Source of the DNA: Oncomelania hupensis
Taxonomy: Eukaryota; Mollusca; Gastropoda; Littorinimorpha; Pomatiopsidae
Direction: 5' to 3'
DNA length: 64,000 bases
Assembly (NCBI GenBank): GCA_036898135.1
Contig: CM072516.1
Span: 17,265,836 to 17,329,835, forward strand
The notes beneath the pieces were generated by a model. The model worked only from the letters and a program-made list of their open reading frames with translations. It was not told the DNA's origin and did no database searches. Shown here in pieces: positions 1-11,039 of the stretch. Position 1 is the first letter of the stretch; each line of letters starts with the position of its first letter. The position numbers were made by a program, and so were the translations under genes.

Positions 1-190
1 CCTCATGGCTTCGCTCAGTGTCAAACCAGTCCATTCTTGAATGTTGTCCTCTCACCTCTTTTTCTGTCTCCCTCTTCTTCTGCCTCCTTTCCGGATGGTC
101 TTTGCACGGCCTGATGCTCTGGTGACGTGACCGTACCATAAGGAATTTCCGTTTCTTCCCCACTGTGAGCATATCATCGTGTTGACCCTG
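1..190 (-). mobile_element. LINE fragment (GGATA-tail family), 3' part
   Basis: Matches the 3' coding end of the LINE seen at 44755-48112 (same CATGGCTTCGCTCAGTGTCA stretch as around 44863). It is cut by the window edge and loses similarity at about 190, shortly before the Ig exon. Confidence 0.75.
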
Positions 191-271
191 CAATAATATT
201 ATGCAAACTTGTACCTACCTACGTACCTCTGAGTTTTCGTTTTCCGCAATGTTCCCCTTTTTGGTGCACAG

Positions 272-466
272 ACTTGCCTACCAATCTGTCCTTATCCTGG
301 GACAAGCCTCTGCCTATGGCCGGAGTGACGAACAACTTGACCTGTTACGCATCCGGAGGAAGTCCTTTGCCCACTCTCAAGCTCTTCAAGAACAACGAAG
401 AGTTGGACCTCTCCACAGCTCGCTATTCGTCTTCTAACAACGCCACCAACACCACCAACGAAAGGG
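272..466 (+). CDS. Ig-domain protein, internal exon (first half of Ig fold)
   Basis: This is an internal exon of a + strand gene whose 5' part lies before the window. It follows a strong pyrimidine tract ending in cacag at 271 and ends at a GTGAGT donor. Reading from TTG at 274 (two bases belong to a split codon) gives 64 residues plus one base. The peptide contains NNLTCYASGGSPLP, the B-strand Cys region of an Ig-like domain, followed by a C/C' strand stretch LKLFKNNEELDL. N-glycosylation sequons (NLS, NLT, NAT, NTT) fit an extracellular protein. The phase matches the next exon exactly, giving a Val codon across the junction. The specific family is not recognised. Confidence 0.75.
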
Positions 467-479
467 GTGAGTTACTGTA

Positions 480-1089
480 GTAAAATAATTGTTATCACAT
501 AGAGCACTTACTAGCTCAAAGAGCTACTCAAGCTGCTCAGGGCGCTGGCTAAAATCAGGTTTGAATCCAGCTACCCCAAACCGCCAATTTACTGCTGACA
601 GTAGTACCTTGTGCAGTGTCTAGCAACGTGGATATCAGAGCATATCATCGCAAGACCTGTGGGTTTTTTGAGGCTGCCACCTGTACTTTTGAAGCATTGA
701 CCGGGTTCTTTAACCTGGACAGAGGCTACAGGGGTGGATAATGGATGAGATGAGTGTAGGTCGGGGTGGAGGAAGGGAGGGAGGATAGGACGGGGAAGGG
801 AGGGGGAAAGGGGCGGACATTGATATTTCTGAATGTATAGGGGATATGTTCAATGTTAGGACAATACCTACTGAACAGTAGGTGTGCAAATGGCGGCTAT
901 TTCTTTGATATCCGTTCTTTGTATTAATAAGAGAGCGGACATTTGATATACGTTTGTCTTCCGATGAGTCATATACGGGCTTAAGTGCTGAATCCGTTAG
1001 TTAGTTAGTTTGTTTACATTTGAAATCTTTAACAGGCTGCCTTTACTGACATAGACACTAATAATTTCCAGTTGCTTGTATGTTTGCAG
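480..1089. other. intron of the Ig gene with SINE-like trace
   Basis: Intron between Ig exons. Around 500-575 there is a degenerate block of the agctcaaagagctactcaagctgctcagggcgctgg type that also occurs near 5980-6020 and 23590-23620, probably a shared SINE body. The rest shows a purine-rich G/A stretch (760-820) and nothing coding. Confidence 0.4.
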
Positions 1090-1221
1090 TGTTCGGAACG
1101 GTGACGACCACTCTGCCAGTGATCTTGACTGGGGCTGACCAATGGTCAGTGTTTCGGTGTGATCTCGGCTACAGTAACCTGGACAACACTCACAACGTCA
1201 GTCTTACAGTTAACTTCAACG
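1090..1221 (+). CDS. Ig-domain protein, internal exon (second half of Ig fold)
   Basis: The exon is bounded by gtttgcag and GTAAGA. Its phase (two bases, 43 codons, one base) joins the upstream and downstream exons without a stop. The peptide has WSVFRCDLGYSN, resembling the F-strand Tyr/Phe-x-Cys of an Ig domain, then NVSLTVNFN as a G-strand-like end with a sequon. With the previous exon it completes one Ig-like domain whose paired cysteines lie in separate exons. Confidence 0.72.
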
Positions 1222-1480
1222 GTAAGATTCAAACTGAGTGGTGTAGTTAAAACACAATCACCCAGAACTTCTATTTTGGAGGCTGTGGACACTGTATAAA
1301 CTCCTTTTTATGCTGTAAGGCTTTACCCTGTAGAAGCCCCCTTTTTTTAATAAGGGCGAAAATTGGGAAAATGTTATACTACTTCTTTGTTTGTTTTTTA
1401 TTTTCCATGTTTTCTGACCATAAACTCTTTTTCAGGTTTTAAAATCTTGTGGTAATTTATGATTAAAATGTGTGCTGCAG

Positions 1481-1557
1481 GTTCAGGACGTCCCGTGATC
1501 CATGGCCTGGTACTGGTGCTCGTGGTTATGGTGCCGAATGTATTGCATTTGTCTTAA
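1481..1557 (+). CDS. Ig-domain protein, terminal exon with GPI-anchor-like tail
   Basis: This is the terminal coding exon. The acceptor is tgctgcag at 1480 and the stop TAA is at 1555-1557. The phase joins the previous exon as a Gly codon. The last residues are a short polar linker with small residues (GSGRPVIHG) followed by an uninterrupted hydrophobic run (LVLVLVVMVP) that ends seven residues later, with no basic cytoplasmic tail. This is the layout of a GPI-anchor attachment signal, so the mature protein is inferred to sit on the outer cell surface. A very short single-pass membrane tail is the alternative. No clear AATAAA was seen in the first 150 bases downstream. Confidence 0.68.
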
Positions 1558-1583
1558 AGCGGAATTATTACAAATATTAAACC

Positions 1584-1586
<3 letters not shown>

Positions 1587-1636
<50 letters not shown>
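1587..1636. repeat. (CA)n microsatellite
   Basis: Uninterrupted CA/AC dinucleotides immediately 3' of the Ig gene. Confidence 0.95.
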
Positions 1637-1638
<2 letters not shown>

Positions 1639-1929
1639 ACTAAATACACACTAAATTCTGCAGTGTTTATATTAACACACAAACCCCCCAAATTATCTCA
1701 CAATGTAGCTTTCTCCACGGGCCTAGCCTCGCATGAAACTAAACGAACTGAACTTAATATATATGATGAGGGCTTTTTAGCCCAATTTTATTGTCCTTAA
1801 CGCTCATGCAATAGGACGTTAAGCATCGTTTTTCGTTTCGTTTCGTAAGGATTAGCGTGAAAGAAGGAACTATAACCCTTCGAGCGAAGTTGAAATCAAA
1901 AACCTGTTCTTAGGTATAGAATGGGGTGT

Positions 1930-2025
1930 CGCATAGCGCAGTGGTTGGAGCACTCGCTACTGTGTCGCAAGTTAAGCAACGTCCAGTGCGGTTAGCACTT
2001 GGATGGGTGACTGCAAAACGTGAAG
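1930..2025 (+). repeat. 5S rRNA-like SINE head
   Basis: Contains GTTAAGCAACG followed by GGTTAGCACTTGGATGGGTG, closely resembling box A and box C of the 5S rRNA internal promoter. The left part (tagcgcagtggttggagcac) looks tRNA A-box-like. The full 120-nt 5S fold is not present, so this is a retroposon head rather than a functional 5S gene. Confidence 0.65.
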
Positions 2026-2046
2026 CGACAAATAACAACGCCCGGA

Positions 2047-2260
2047 GGGGCCGGGTAGCTCAGTTGGTAAGAGCGTCTTGCTAGTAACCGAAAGGTCGCT
2101 GGTTCGAATCCCGGATTGGTCAACGTGTGATCATATTATTTTCCCCTTTACCAACAACTGGCCCGCTGGTGTCAGTATAAATCGGTCCAGTAGTCACCTA
2201 TATGCGAAAGTGTCGTGTGACTATAATCTACAAACAACAACAACAACAACAACGCCCCCA
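2047..2260 (+). repeat. tRNA-derived SINE
   Basis: Starts ggggccgggTAGCTCAGTTGGTAAGAG (A box) and GGTTCGAATCC (B box, near 2100), a tRNA-like 5' region of about 75 nt, then a unique body and an (AAC)n tail at 2231-2256. A second copy of the same family lies inverted at 44445-44633. It is a retroposed tRNA relic rather than a working tRNA. Confidence 0.85.
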
Positions 2261-2469
2261 GTTGACTCAACTGTGACTGAGTACCTACTCTCTTAAGGGT
2301 GGGGAAGGTAAAGCAGCGAGGGAGAGAGATGGGCATCACCCTCATTACGCTGGCCCAAGATAAGTGTGATCTCCAACATCACGCTCCCCCTACGGCCACA
2401 AGGCAATGGGACTACCTTTACCCTTTACCTTTTAGGTATAGAATAAAACAAACAAGCAAACAAACGTAA

Positions 2470-3613
2470 TGTACAGTACACGGAAGTGCAAGGAGGAGGC
2501 AAAGGAACTTTGGAACTTTGTCCTTTTCTTAAAACAAAAACACACACAATAATTCAATCAAGGTTCGAGGACCCGGAGGTTCTTTTAGCCCAAAGTAGGG
2601 GAAAAAAAGGGGAGGAAGGATTACAAACGCATTAAAGAAAAACAACAATGAACGACACAAAAAAGAGTGCTCCATAGGCATCACAAGAAACATTTCTGAA
2701 ATGTTCAACACTGGTTTTAAAGTTTACGTGGGCTCAGTATGGAAAGAAACGTGATCAGTGAGGAAAACAAACCATGTATGCATCACAGTTTTGGAATAAT
2801 AAAAAATTCGGTTCACAGGAGAAGAGAAAAAAACACGCACATTATTTAAATAATTAGGGGATTGTCACAAATAGATCCATTCAAGCTGATTAAGCTAGAA
2901 TTGGAAATCCCAAACAAGCCTTTGACAAAATTCCAAGGCATGGTTATTGTCGAGAAAAACGTTTGGATCGGAACACTAGGTATTATTAAATTCTGAAAGG
3001 TGGGGAGTGAGAGAGAGAGGGGTATGTGGGGAGGTTAATCGAGTCCTTCACAATATATTTTCATTTATTTTTTGTTTTTGCCAAAGATATTTACCAGTTT
3101 GTCCAGTGGTATTTTCTTGTTTTTTTTTAAATTTTTATTTTGACTGTTTACTTTAAATCTCACAGAGTAGACTACCAAACAATCAAGTAATTGACTGGTT
3201 TATTTATTTATTTAGCCAAACACTGTATCTCCTTGGGCGCTTGTTGTTGTTTGTTTGACTGTTTCTCATTGAATTGAACTTAAGAATTACTGTAAACAAT
3301 TAGTCGCTGCTTTGTAAGTTATATTCCACTTTGAACAATGTTTAATTCCATGAATGCACTTCAGTACAGTAACCTTTTTTCCTCCATAATAACAAAACAG
3401 GTTTTATTGGTTTAAAAATATTTTTTTACAATCTTGTTATACAGTGAAGAAGTTTTCAAAACAATTAAAAAATACCTTTTTTTTTCTAGGAAACTAATTT
3501 TGACTGAACAAACACAATCTGTATTACAAAGGATTACACTTCTTTGGCCTGACCCTTTCGAACTTGAAACTCGAAGAACATTGTTTTGTTTGTGTTGAAT
3601 TTTTTTTATCTGC

Positions 3614-3666
<53 letters not shown>

Positions 3667-4700
3667 GGAGAGAGAGAGAGTCTTTAAAACGCTAAAATAA
3701 TTTTTTGCCTAATTCTTTGCATGAAGCTAATTTGACACCATTTGCTGCTTTTTAAAAATATACCTAAGTTTCCTTTTGTAATTACTTTCATGCTGATGCC
3801 ACATGAATTACGTGGACAGTATTCCCTCCCCTCCCCACCACCACCACCACCCACTCCCTCACCTCTCTATTCACCTAACCCAATTATTTCCCTTATTTTT
3901 ATTTCCCCCATTTCTGGACCTGTTCACAAGAACGGGAAAACCGAAAGTGCATAGTATTGTGAATTCCTCTCAATTTTTTTTGGTGGGGGGTGGGGGGGGG
4001 AGTATATTTTTTGTGGTTGTTCTTTCCTATTGTCTTATTCTCTCTGCCTCCACTCTTTCTGCTCTTTCATATTTCATTTCCACTTTTTTCAATGCGCACG
4101 AAACATAATCGTAACCTGAATGGGACACAATAGCAACACAAAAAAAAACCCAAACAAAAACAAGAAGACATATCCTTGCGAACTGGAAAACAAATTTCTA
4201 GTCACAATTGCTTGGAAAAATTGTATTTCCTTCTAGTAATTACTTTGGAAAATTTTTTAAAGCACTGTTCGAGCAATGCTTTGCATCATGACCAGTTTTC
4301 CTAAACTTCATTTTACCACACATTTGTTGTATTTACAATTTATATGTCTTGCATGTGATAATAAAACGATTGATTTCTAAAACCATACAATAAGTACGAT
4401 ATTATGACCGAATTTGTTGCAATATATATATATAATCTGAAATGTGTTATACTTAATGGATGTTTTCACGTAACCAGCATTGCGACCTACATTCAGTTTC
4501 ATTAGTCTACATTCTTTATTGCTTTATTGGTATATGTTTCTGCTGAATAATTTAGAATGATAATAAAATGGATGATATTGTTTACGTCATAACATGAATT
4601 AATTATATAATAAAGTTTTTTTTTTTTTTTTCTCTTCGCAATCCATCTTGCTGCATTGAGGTGTGCCACTTATTGTTCTCTTTCTCCCTCTCTCTGTATG
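2470..4700. other. AT-rich intergenic DNA, no gene seen
   Basis: No exon with coding character. It holds homopolymer A/T runs, a (GA)n tract, a C-rich/CCA stretch near 3825-3855 and a G-run near 3980-4000. Confidence 0.5.
3615..3680. repeat. (GA)n microsatellite with internal G run
   Basis: AG dinucleotides interrupted by about twelve Gs. Confidence 0.95.
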
Positions 4701-4721
4701 TAGGTGTATTCAGGTATCACA

Positions 4722-4770
4722 GAAGCTTGTATCTGGACACGCGAGCGCCTATGCCTGTGACGCGTCTCGT
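4722..4770. repeat. single arm of the foldback element family
   Basis: Carries cttgtatctggacacgcgag and the following cgcctatgcctgtgacgcgtctc. This matches one arm of the foldback at 8995-9129, so it is a solitary relic. Confidence 0.7.
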
Positions 4771-4794
4771 TTACATTTACTACGTTTAATACAT

Positions 4795-5305
4795 TTAAAG
4801 TCCCCAACACATATCTGCTGAAACAACTCCAGTGGTAACACTAAAGGCACTCCACCATCTGGGCACTGTACAATAAAGGAATCACAATCAGGGGACGCTG
4901 AGGCTATATACTCTATACTATTTGTCGAATCCCCGTTTACAAAAACAAAATAGAATACAAATATCATAAAAAATCAACAAAACACATACATGTAAAATGC
5001 CTACATTGCTAAATAATAATATCATAGGACGCCCTAGTGACCATTTGGCAATGCAGAAAGCATCCAATATTCCCAAGCTGAAACAACAGACCTCACACAC
5101 AAATGAGGAGTTTTGTCCCGGAAGAGTTTTCAAGAAAAAATGTAGGTGACTGGTCTAGCGAAGAAGAAGATAGTATAGTAGATTGATTGAAAAGAGTAGG
5201 TATGTGAAAGAACAAATGAGAAAAACAGCGACAGTGGGAATGTAAAGAACTAAATTTCCAGAAAGTGGGGATACTATTTATACAGAAACCCCCGGCACCC
5301 CACGG
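4795..5305 (-). repeat. ~600-bp non-autonomous repeat, copy 1
   Basis: Shares the ordered blocks of the family: ctgctgaaacaac, cactttacaataaag-like, gacgctgaggct, ccatttgg, aagcgtccaatatt, gactggtctagcgaag, tttccagaaagtggggatac, and the cccccggcacccc head. The part outside 4795 (tail side) is missing. Confidence 0.8.
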
Positions 5306-5367
5306 GGAGGGGGGGGGGAAGGGAAGGGAAGGGATGAAGTTGAAAGGATGGGGAAAGGGGTTATAAG

Positions 5368-5850
5368 ATTTGTTAGTTATTCATTGTTTATAGGGCCCAG
5401 CGGACTGCACACAGCCGAATCAGGACCATAACTTGGTTGAAAGAGGACTCACCCCCTAATGGAAACACTAAGGCGTTCCAACAGCCGGTCACTTTAAAAT
5501 TAAGGCATCCCATGCAAGGGACGCCGAGGCTGTACTCTAATTCATCGAACCTCCATTTACAGAAACAAAATAGAATATAAACATCATTATAATATATCAA
5601 CAAAACACATACATGTATATAAAATGCCTACATTGGGAAGAAAGCGTCCAATATCCACAAGCTGGCCCAACAGACCCCATACATAAATAAGGAGTTTTGG
5701 GGAGTTTTCAAGAAAAAAGGTAGGTGACTGGTCTAGCGAAGAATATAGTAATAGATTGACACAACAGATTAGGAACGAGAGAAAACAAAATGAGAATGAC
5801 AGAGACAGTGGTAATTTAAAGCACTAAAAATTTAACAAGAAGTTTTGTTG
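5368..5850 (-). repeat. ~600-bp non-autonomous repeat, copy 2 (ACTAA-tail subfamily)
   Basis: Begins on the tail side with gttagttattcattgtttatagggcccagcggactgc, the variant also seen at 10325, 11040 and 26395. The TATAAATAG head is missing. Confidence 0.8.
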
Positions 5851-5964
5851 TTGTTCTTGTATTTCCAGACATTTAAATTTTTTTTAAAAATTCTTTCCAT
5901 TATTTTTTTTACTGTAAACCTTCATGACTCTTCTCAGTAAGTGTACATGATAAGAAAGAGATTA

Positions 5965-6127
5965 CTCTTATATAGCACACTTACAAACTCACAGAGCTTC
6001 TCAAAGCGCTGGTCACTAATATCCATTAAGCACAAAATAGTTTGCTGAAGTCAGGATTCGAACCCACGTCGCCCGAGACGCACGCACACAAGTCGTGCGC
6101 TCTGACGACTGAGCTATCCCTGCCGCC
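5965..6127 (-). repeat. tRNA-derived SINE
   Basis: On the - strand it reads gggaTAGCTCAGTCGTCAGAGCG then GGTTCGAATCCTGAC, good A and B boxes. The body contains the cagagcttctcaaagcgctgg block shared with 500-575 and 23590-23620. Confidence 0.75.
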
Positions 6128-6129
6128 AA

Positions 6130-6815
6130 ATAAACATAATTAGACATTCTATATCCAGGAAACCTGTTTTGGATTGTTTTAAACGTGTGTATGTCTGTCT
6201 GTGTTATTTTTCTATAATAACTATTTTAGAGGGTGTGCCATTTTTTATGCTAAAATAAAACAAAGCAAAGTAATAAATAAATAAAAATTCAATTAATTAA
6301 ATATAAACAGGTACAATGAAAGTTTACTCTGAAAACTGGACAATTACAGTAAATAAACAATAAACTTATTTTTTAAAGATGAAAATACAAATAATAAAAA
6401 TAGAAAATATGTAATTATTTGTATTTAAAACACATTAAACATATAAAATACAACACATAGTAAAATGTAACTCCGAAAAAACATCTTTAAAAAAAATCTC
6501 GTAAAATAGCTCAACGCGTAGAAACATTCACGTACGTTTTAAATCTTATATTGCAACTTCGTCTAATTAAATACAATAACCTTACATTTAGAGAATATAA
6601 ATTATTTTTTTCAGAACACTAGTTTTTAAAATAAAATATTTCTATATGTAAGTCTGACACCAGTAAATTGCATTGCATTACTTTTGGAAAGTATAATTAT
6701 AAATATAACTCATCCTCAAGTCTATTGGATTGAATGATTTATTGAAACTAGGCTATGGTACGTATAGACGATATTGTGGTGCAGTCCAATCTCTGCTATT
6801 GTTATATATGTACAA
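6130..6815. other. AT-rich intergenic DNA
   Basis: Dominated by A/T runs; no coding, RNA or repeat feature recognised. Confidence 0.5.
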
Positions 6816-6819
6816 AAAC

Positions 6820-7420
6820 AACCCATACATTACATTACATTACATGATTATTGCTTTAGGTCCAGTGGACTCTTCTGAGGCAAATCAGGATCGGACAACC
6901 CCTGATCCGCATAAAAGATCTGCTGAAACAACCCTAGTGGTAAAACTGAAAGCTCTCCACCAGCCAGTCACTTTACAATAAAGACATTCCACGCAGGGGA
7001 CGCTGAGTCTGCATTCTAATTTATCAAACCCCCGTTTACAAAAACTAAATAGAATACAAACATCATTATAAATTATTAACAAAACACATACATATAAAAT
7101 GCCAAAATTGCTAAATAATAACATCATAGGAAGCCATAGTGACCACCTGGAAGAAAGCGTCCAATATTCCCATGCTGATCCAACAGACCTCATACACAAA
7201 TAAGGAGTCTTGTCCTGGAAGAGTTTTCCAGAAAAAAGGTAGATGACTGGTCTAGCGAAGAAGACGATAGTATAGCAGATTGATAGAACAGAGCAGGAAT
7301 GAGAAAGAGCAAATGGGAAAGACAGCGACAGTGGGAATTTAAAGCACTAAATTTCCAGAAAGTGGGGATACTATTTATACTGAAACCCCCGGCACCCCAA
7401 CGGGGGTAAACAACCCATAC
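6820..7420 (-). repeat. ~600-bp non-autonomous repeat, copy 3 (near full length)
   Basis: Near-complete copy. On the - strand it starts at the acccccgttggggtgccggg head, has TATAAATAG about 25 bases later, and ends with (TGTAA)n beyond agcaataatcatg. It has no long open frame, so it is non-autonomous. Confidence 0.88.
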
Positions 7421-7429
7421 AGTGTTTGG

Positions 7430-7720
7430 GCATTGAAAGCAGGGAGCTGGCAAGCACCAAAGGCTTTTATTTGCTGTTATTCATTTTTAGCCCTTTCCCC
7501 CTAAATTTTCAATTTTGAACAGATTTTGTGAAGGTATACCCCAACCCAACTATTCAGAAACTGAAATTATACTTATTATTTTATTTTTACATAAAAACGT
7601 AGTTGTCGAACTTTTTAAAATGTAAAATGAGTGTACACCTTAATTTGTGCGTTTGTCTTAAAAAAAAAAAATTCAATTATTTTTAAAATAATAATTTTTT
7701 TATTTTATGATGCGTCAACA
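7430..7720. other. AT-rich intergenic DNA
   Basis: Nothing recognised apart from A/T runs. Confidence 0.4.
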
Positions 7721-7807
7721 GACAGCGCCTGCAAGGGAAACAATCCAGAGTTGCACTCTCTGTCTTAGAGAGTGCAACTCTGGATTGTTTCCCTTGCAGG
7801 CGCTGTC
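7721..7807. repeat. perfect 41-bp inverted repeat (hairpin)
   Basis: The left arm 7721-7761 and right arm 7767-7807 are exact reverse complements, separated by GTCTT. The arm sequence starts gacagcgcctgcaaggg. The arms are GC-rich within an AT-rich setting. Confidence 0.97.
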
Positions 7808-7809
7808 AC

Positions 7810-8990
7810 AGTAAAGTTCTTTCCCTTACTCTCCATAACCAATCATCATATTCGTCGTCACAACTATCTCTTCTCCCTCAACTTCATAATCACAACATCA
7901 TCATCATCTTCGTCATTCCCCCTCTTCTCCACGTCTTAATCAGTCACATTCACATTCAATCTAATGGAAGACCCAGAGTCAGAGATTGAGAAATAGAGCT
8001 TGTTTTAATTAACACAAATAAAATTATCATTTATGATTTTAAACTTTTTTTTTTTAACCGCAAGAACCGAACATGCATCATTTCAAGAACAAGGAAACAT
8101 AGCATGAATACAACAAAAACAGATACCACAAGTTTTGCAACAAATAGCAAAACGGCAATTACCTTTCAAATTATTGTAGGCATTATGTTACAAATATAAA
8201 ACAAACGGAAAGCAATGAGAAGACACATTTATAAAAAATAAAAATAAAAAAACAAAAACAACATTAAACTAAATGCATTTGGTTGATGCACACAAATACA
8301 TACGACACCAATCAAAATAAACATCAATACATTACAGTAATGGGAATAATGCATCTTGAAATACACAAACCTATCCGAGAGCTAGACCAAGATTTCTTTT
8401 TAAAAATATACAAAGATGGCGGGTAGGGGTTTAAGGGTATGTTCCACACTACATAATAATAAATACTTATAACGCCATATTTCGATTCTTCGGTGTAAAC
8501 ATTACCACGCTTAACACACCTACAATAGTAAAATCCTTTGCTAGCCAATGTTGTGAAGCCCTGTCAAGGCTACAAATATATAAATATAAAAATATCCAAA
8601 TTCAAATCCCATTCCCTGTGTTGACTAGGTAAGCCACTAGCTCTCTACATTTCTCGTGCAAATGTGAGGCCATGTTTGGGTGATAAACCCATTCCTGGAA
8701 AATTCAGGTATCTGCATATGCACTTAATGACTGTTACATAGACAATATTCTGAAAGACTTTCACAGAGAAACAAACCTTAATTATCCTGAATAAAAAATA
8801 ATTGTATATGAGACTAGTTCAAACAAGTGCAATAAAATAATGTACATATTGATGTTTTGATTCAAACGTGTGTAAAAAGAAGAAATTGATAATAATTGTA
8901 ATAAGGTTCAGGCAAATGAGAACATGCCCGGTGCAATGCATTCGGTGCATCAGATTTAGGCAAATATAGAGAAACAAATGCTCGAATGCT
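7810..8990. other. intergenic DNA, no gene seen
   Basis: Mixed CAT/ATC-rich stretch (7850-7960) followed by AT-rich sequence. No exon or repeat family recognised. Confidence 0.4.
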
Positions 8991-8994
8991 GTAA

Positions 8995-9129
8995 CCACAG
9001 GCGCTTGTATCTGGACACGCGAGCGCCTATGCCTGTGACACGTCTCCCTTTGGTTATGTATTATAGATAACCAAAGGGAGACGCGTCACAGGTATAGGCG
9101 CTCGCGTGTCCACATACAAGCGCCTGTGG
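8995..9129. repeat. foldback element, two 63-bp arms
   Basis: Arms 8995-9057 and 9067-9129 are reverse complements with three mismatches I can see, around a 9-nt loop gtattatag. The arm includes tggacacgcgagcgcctat. A related single arm is at 4722-4770. Confidence 0.93.
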
Positions 9130-9159
9130 CTGTAACAGATACACGCACACTCGCGCGAT

Positions 9160-9210
<51 letters not shown>
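9160..9210. repeat. (AC)n microsatellite
   Basis: CA repeats with one tata interruption. Confidence 0.9.
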
Positions 9211-9211
<1 letters not shown>

Positions 9212-9517
9212 AACCACCGAGCAGATCTGTATACTATTTAAATAAGAGAAATTGATTTAAAAAAAATAACAATAGAAATAAACTGACTTTGGTATGAAAG
9301 CTGCAAGGACAAAAAAAGGGGGTTGCGTTATAGTCTGCTGTCTACTTATTTTTAAAATGTATAATCACAACAACGTTTTTAGAAGGCATTTTATATATTC
9401 ATAGACAGTTAGAATGCCGACCTTGAGTTCAATATGACGGTTAATAGCCTAAGTTGTACCACAACTACAGCCGATGGTATAGATACACACAATACCAAAC
9501 AAGAAGCAGAAGAAGCA

Positions 9518-9576
9518 AAGAAGAAGAAGAAGAAGAAGAAGAAGAAGAAGAAGAAGAAGAAGAAGAAGAAGAAGAA
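9518..9576. repeat. (AAG)n microsatellite
   Basis: GAA/AAG triplets directly beside the 3' end of the LINE fragment at 9600. Confidence 0.95.
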
Positions 9577-9599
9577 ACAACAACAGCAAAGACGAAAAA

Positions 9600-9955
9600 G
9601 ACAAAACTGTATCCTGTCCTATCCCGTAACTCGAAAGGTCGTTGGGGCACCACAAATGATCGTTTAACCAGCATACTCCATCTTTCTCTGTCCTCAGAAA
9701 CCCTTATGGCTTCGCTCAGTGTCAAGCCAGCATTCTCGAATGTTGTCCCACCTCTTTTTATGTCTCCCTCTTCTTCTGCCTCTTTGTACCGTGCCTTGCA
9801 GAATGGTCTTCGCAACGCCTGATGCTCTGGTAATTTTGGCCATACCATCGGAGTTTCCGTTTCTTCACCACTGTGAGCATGTCATGTTGTCCAATGGCTT
9901 GTGTGATGGTCTGTCGGACTTCATCAACATAAATCTACGATTAAAAGATGTTCAG
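9600..9955 (-). mobile_element. LINE fragment (GGATA-tail family), 3' end
   Basis: Starts with ctgtcctatcccgtaactcg and continues with the conserved 3' coding region of the family, including the frame reading EAIRVSEDRERWSMLVKR on the - strand. 5'-truncated at about 9955. Confidence 0.8.
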
Positions 9956-10013
9956 TAAGTACACGTATACAGAAAACATTGAGAAAAACGTTAAGACAGC
10001 TATAACGATTACG

Positions 10014-10097
10014 ATTCTTTTTCTTCTTCTTTTTCTTCTTCTTTTTCTTCTTCTTCTTCTTCTTCTTCTTCTTCTTCTTCTTCTTCTTCTTCTTCTT

Positions 10098-10127
<30 letters not shown>
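10014..10127. repeat. (CTT)n microsatellite
   Basis: About 110 bases of TTC/CTT, interrupted by TTT near its start. Confidence 0.95.
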
Positions 10128-10128
<1 letters not shown>

Positions 10129-10324
10129 TCACTGTTCTTATGCAGCACCTAAACAGAACACAACACATGTTCAGGCATGTAATTCGTACCATGACGAATG
10201 ATGCGGAATTTTTTTTTACATAATTTTGTTTTCCATAAAGACACATCTTCTTTTGATATCAACATTGTAAAACCAGTGACATTTACAGAGATAATCAGTG
10301 TAAAACTAGTTAGATTGAAGCTGT

Positions 10325-10865
10325 AATTAGTTAGTTGTTCATTGCTTACAGGGTCCAGAGGATTGCAAAGAGCCGAATCGGGACCACAAAATCAAGACAA
10401 CAACTTGGTTGAAAGAGAACTCACTCTTGATCCATATAAAAGATCTGCTGAAACAACCTTAGTGGTAACACTGAAGGTATTCCAAAAACCGGTCACTTTA
10501 CAAAAAAGGCATCACAAGCAGGGAATACTCTAATTTATCGGACTCCAGTTTACAAAAATAAAATAAAATATAAACATCATTATAAAATATCAACAAAACT
10601 CATACATATAAAATGCCTACATTGCTAAATAATAATATCATAGCAAGCCCCAGTGACCATTTGGCGGAAAGCGTCCAATATCCCCAAGCTGACCCAACAG
10701 ACCCAAATACACCAATGAGGAGTTTTCAAGAAAAAAGGTAGGTGACTGGTCTAGCAAAGAAGATAGTATAATAGATTGATAGTACAGATTAGGAATGAGA
10801 AAGAACAAAAGAGAAAGACAGCGGTAGTGGGAATTTAAAGCACTAAAGTAAGGATACTATATATA
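10325..10865 (-). repeat. ~600-bp non-autonomous repeat, copy 4 (ACTAA-tail subfamily)
   Basis: Tail side attagttagttgttcattgcttacagggtcc, then the family blocks. The head degenerates near 10865 in a short AT repeat. Confidence 0.82.
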
Positions 10866-11039
10866 TATATAATATAATTTATTTGTTTAAATACAATCCG
10901 GTAGTGCTATTCTACATAGAAATGCCAGCCATATAAAATAAAAGCAAAACATTATGTCTCAATGCAACCTCATGGTATTTAATCATGCTTGTAAAAAAAA
11001 GGTTTAAATGTAATATCATAATATCTTGTATGATTTGGG

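Noticed and set aside
1930..2025. Functional 5S rRNA gene
   Set aside because: Only the internal-promoter region is similar; the 5' half and the 3' end do not form a 5S gene.
2047..2122. Functional tRNA gene
   Set aside because: The A and B boxes are good, but the acceptor ends do not pair well and the sequence runs on into a repeated SINE body with a second genomic copy.
9454..10246. Frames with poly-Glu, poly-Lys or poly-Arg
   Set aside because: Products of AAG/CTT microsatellites and a LINE fragment.
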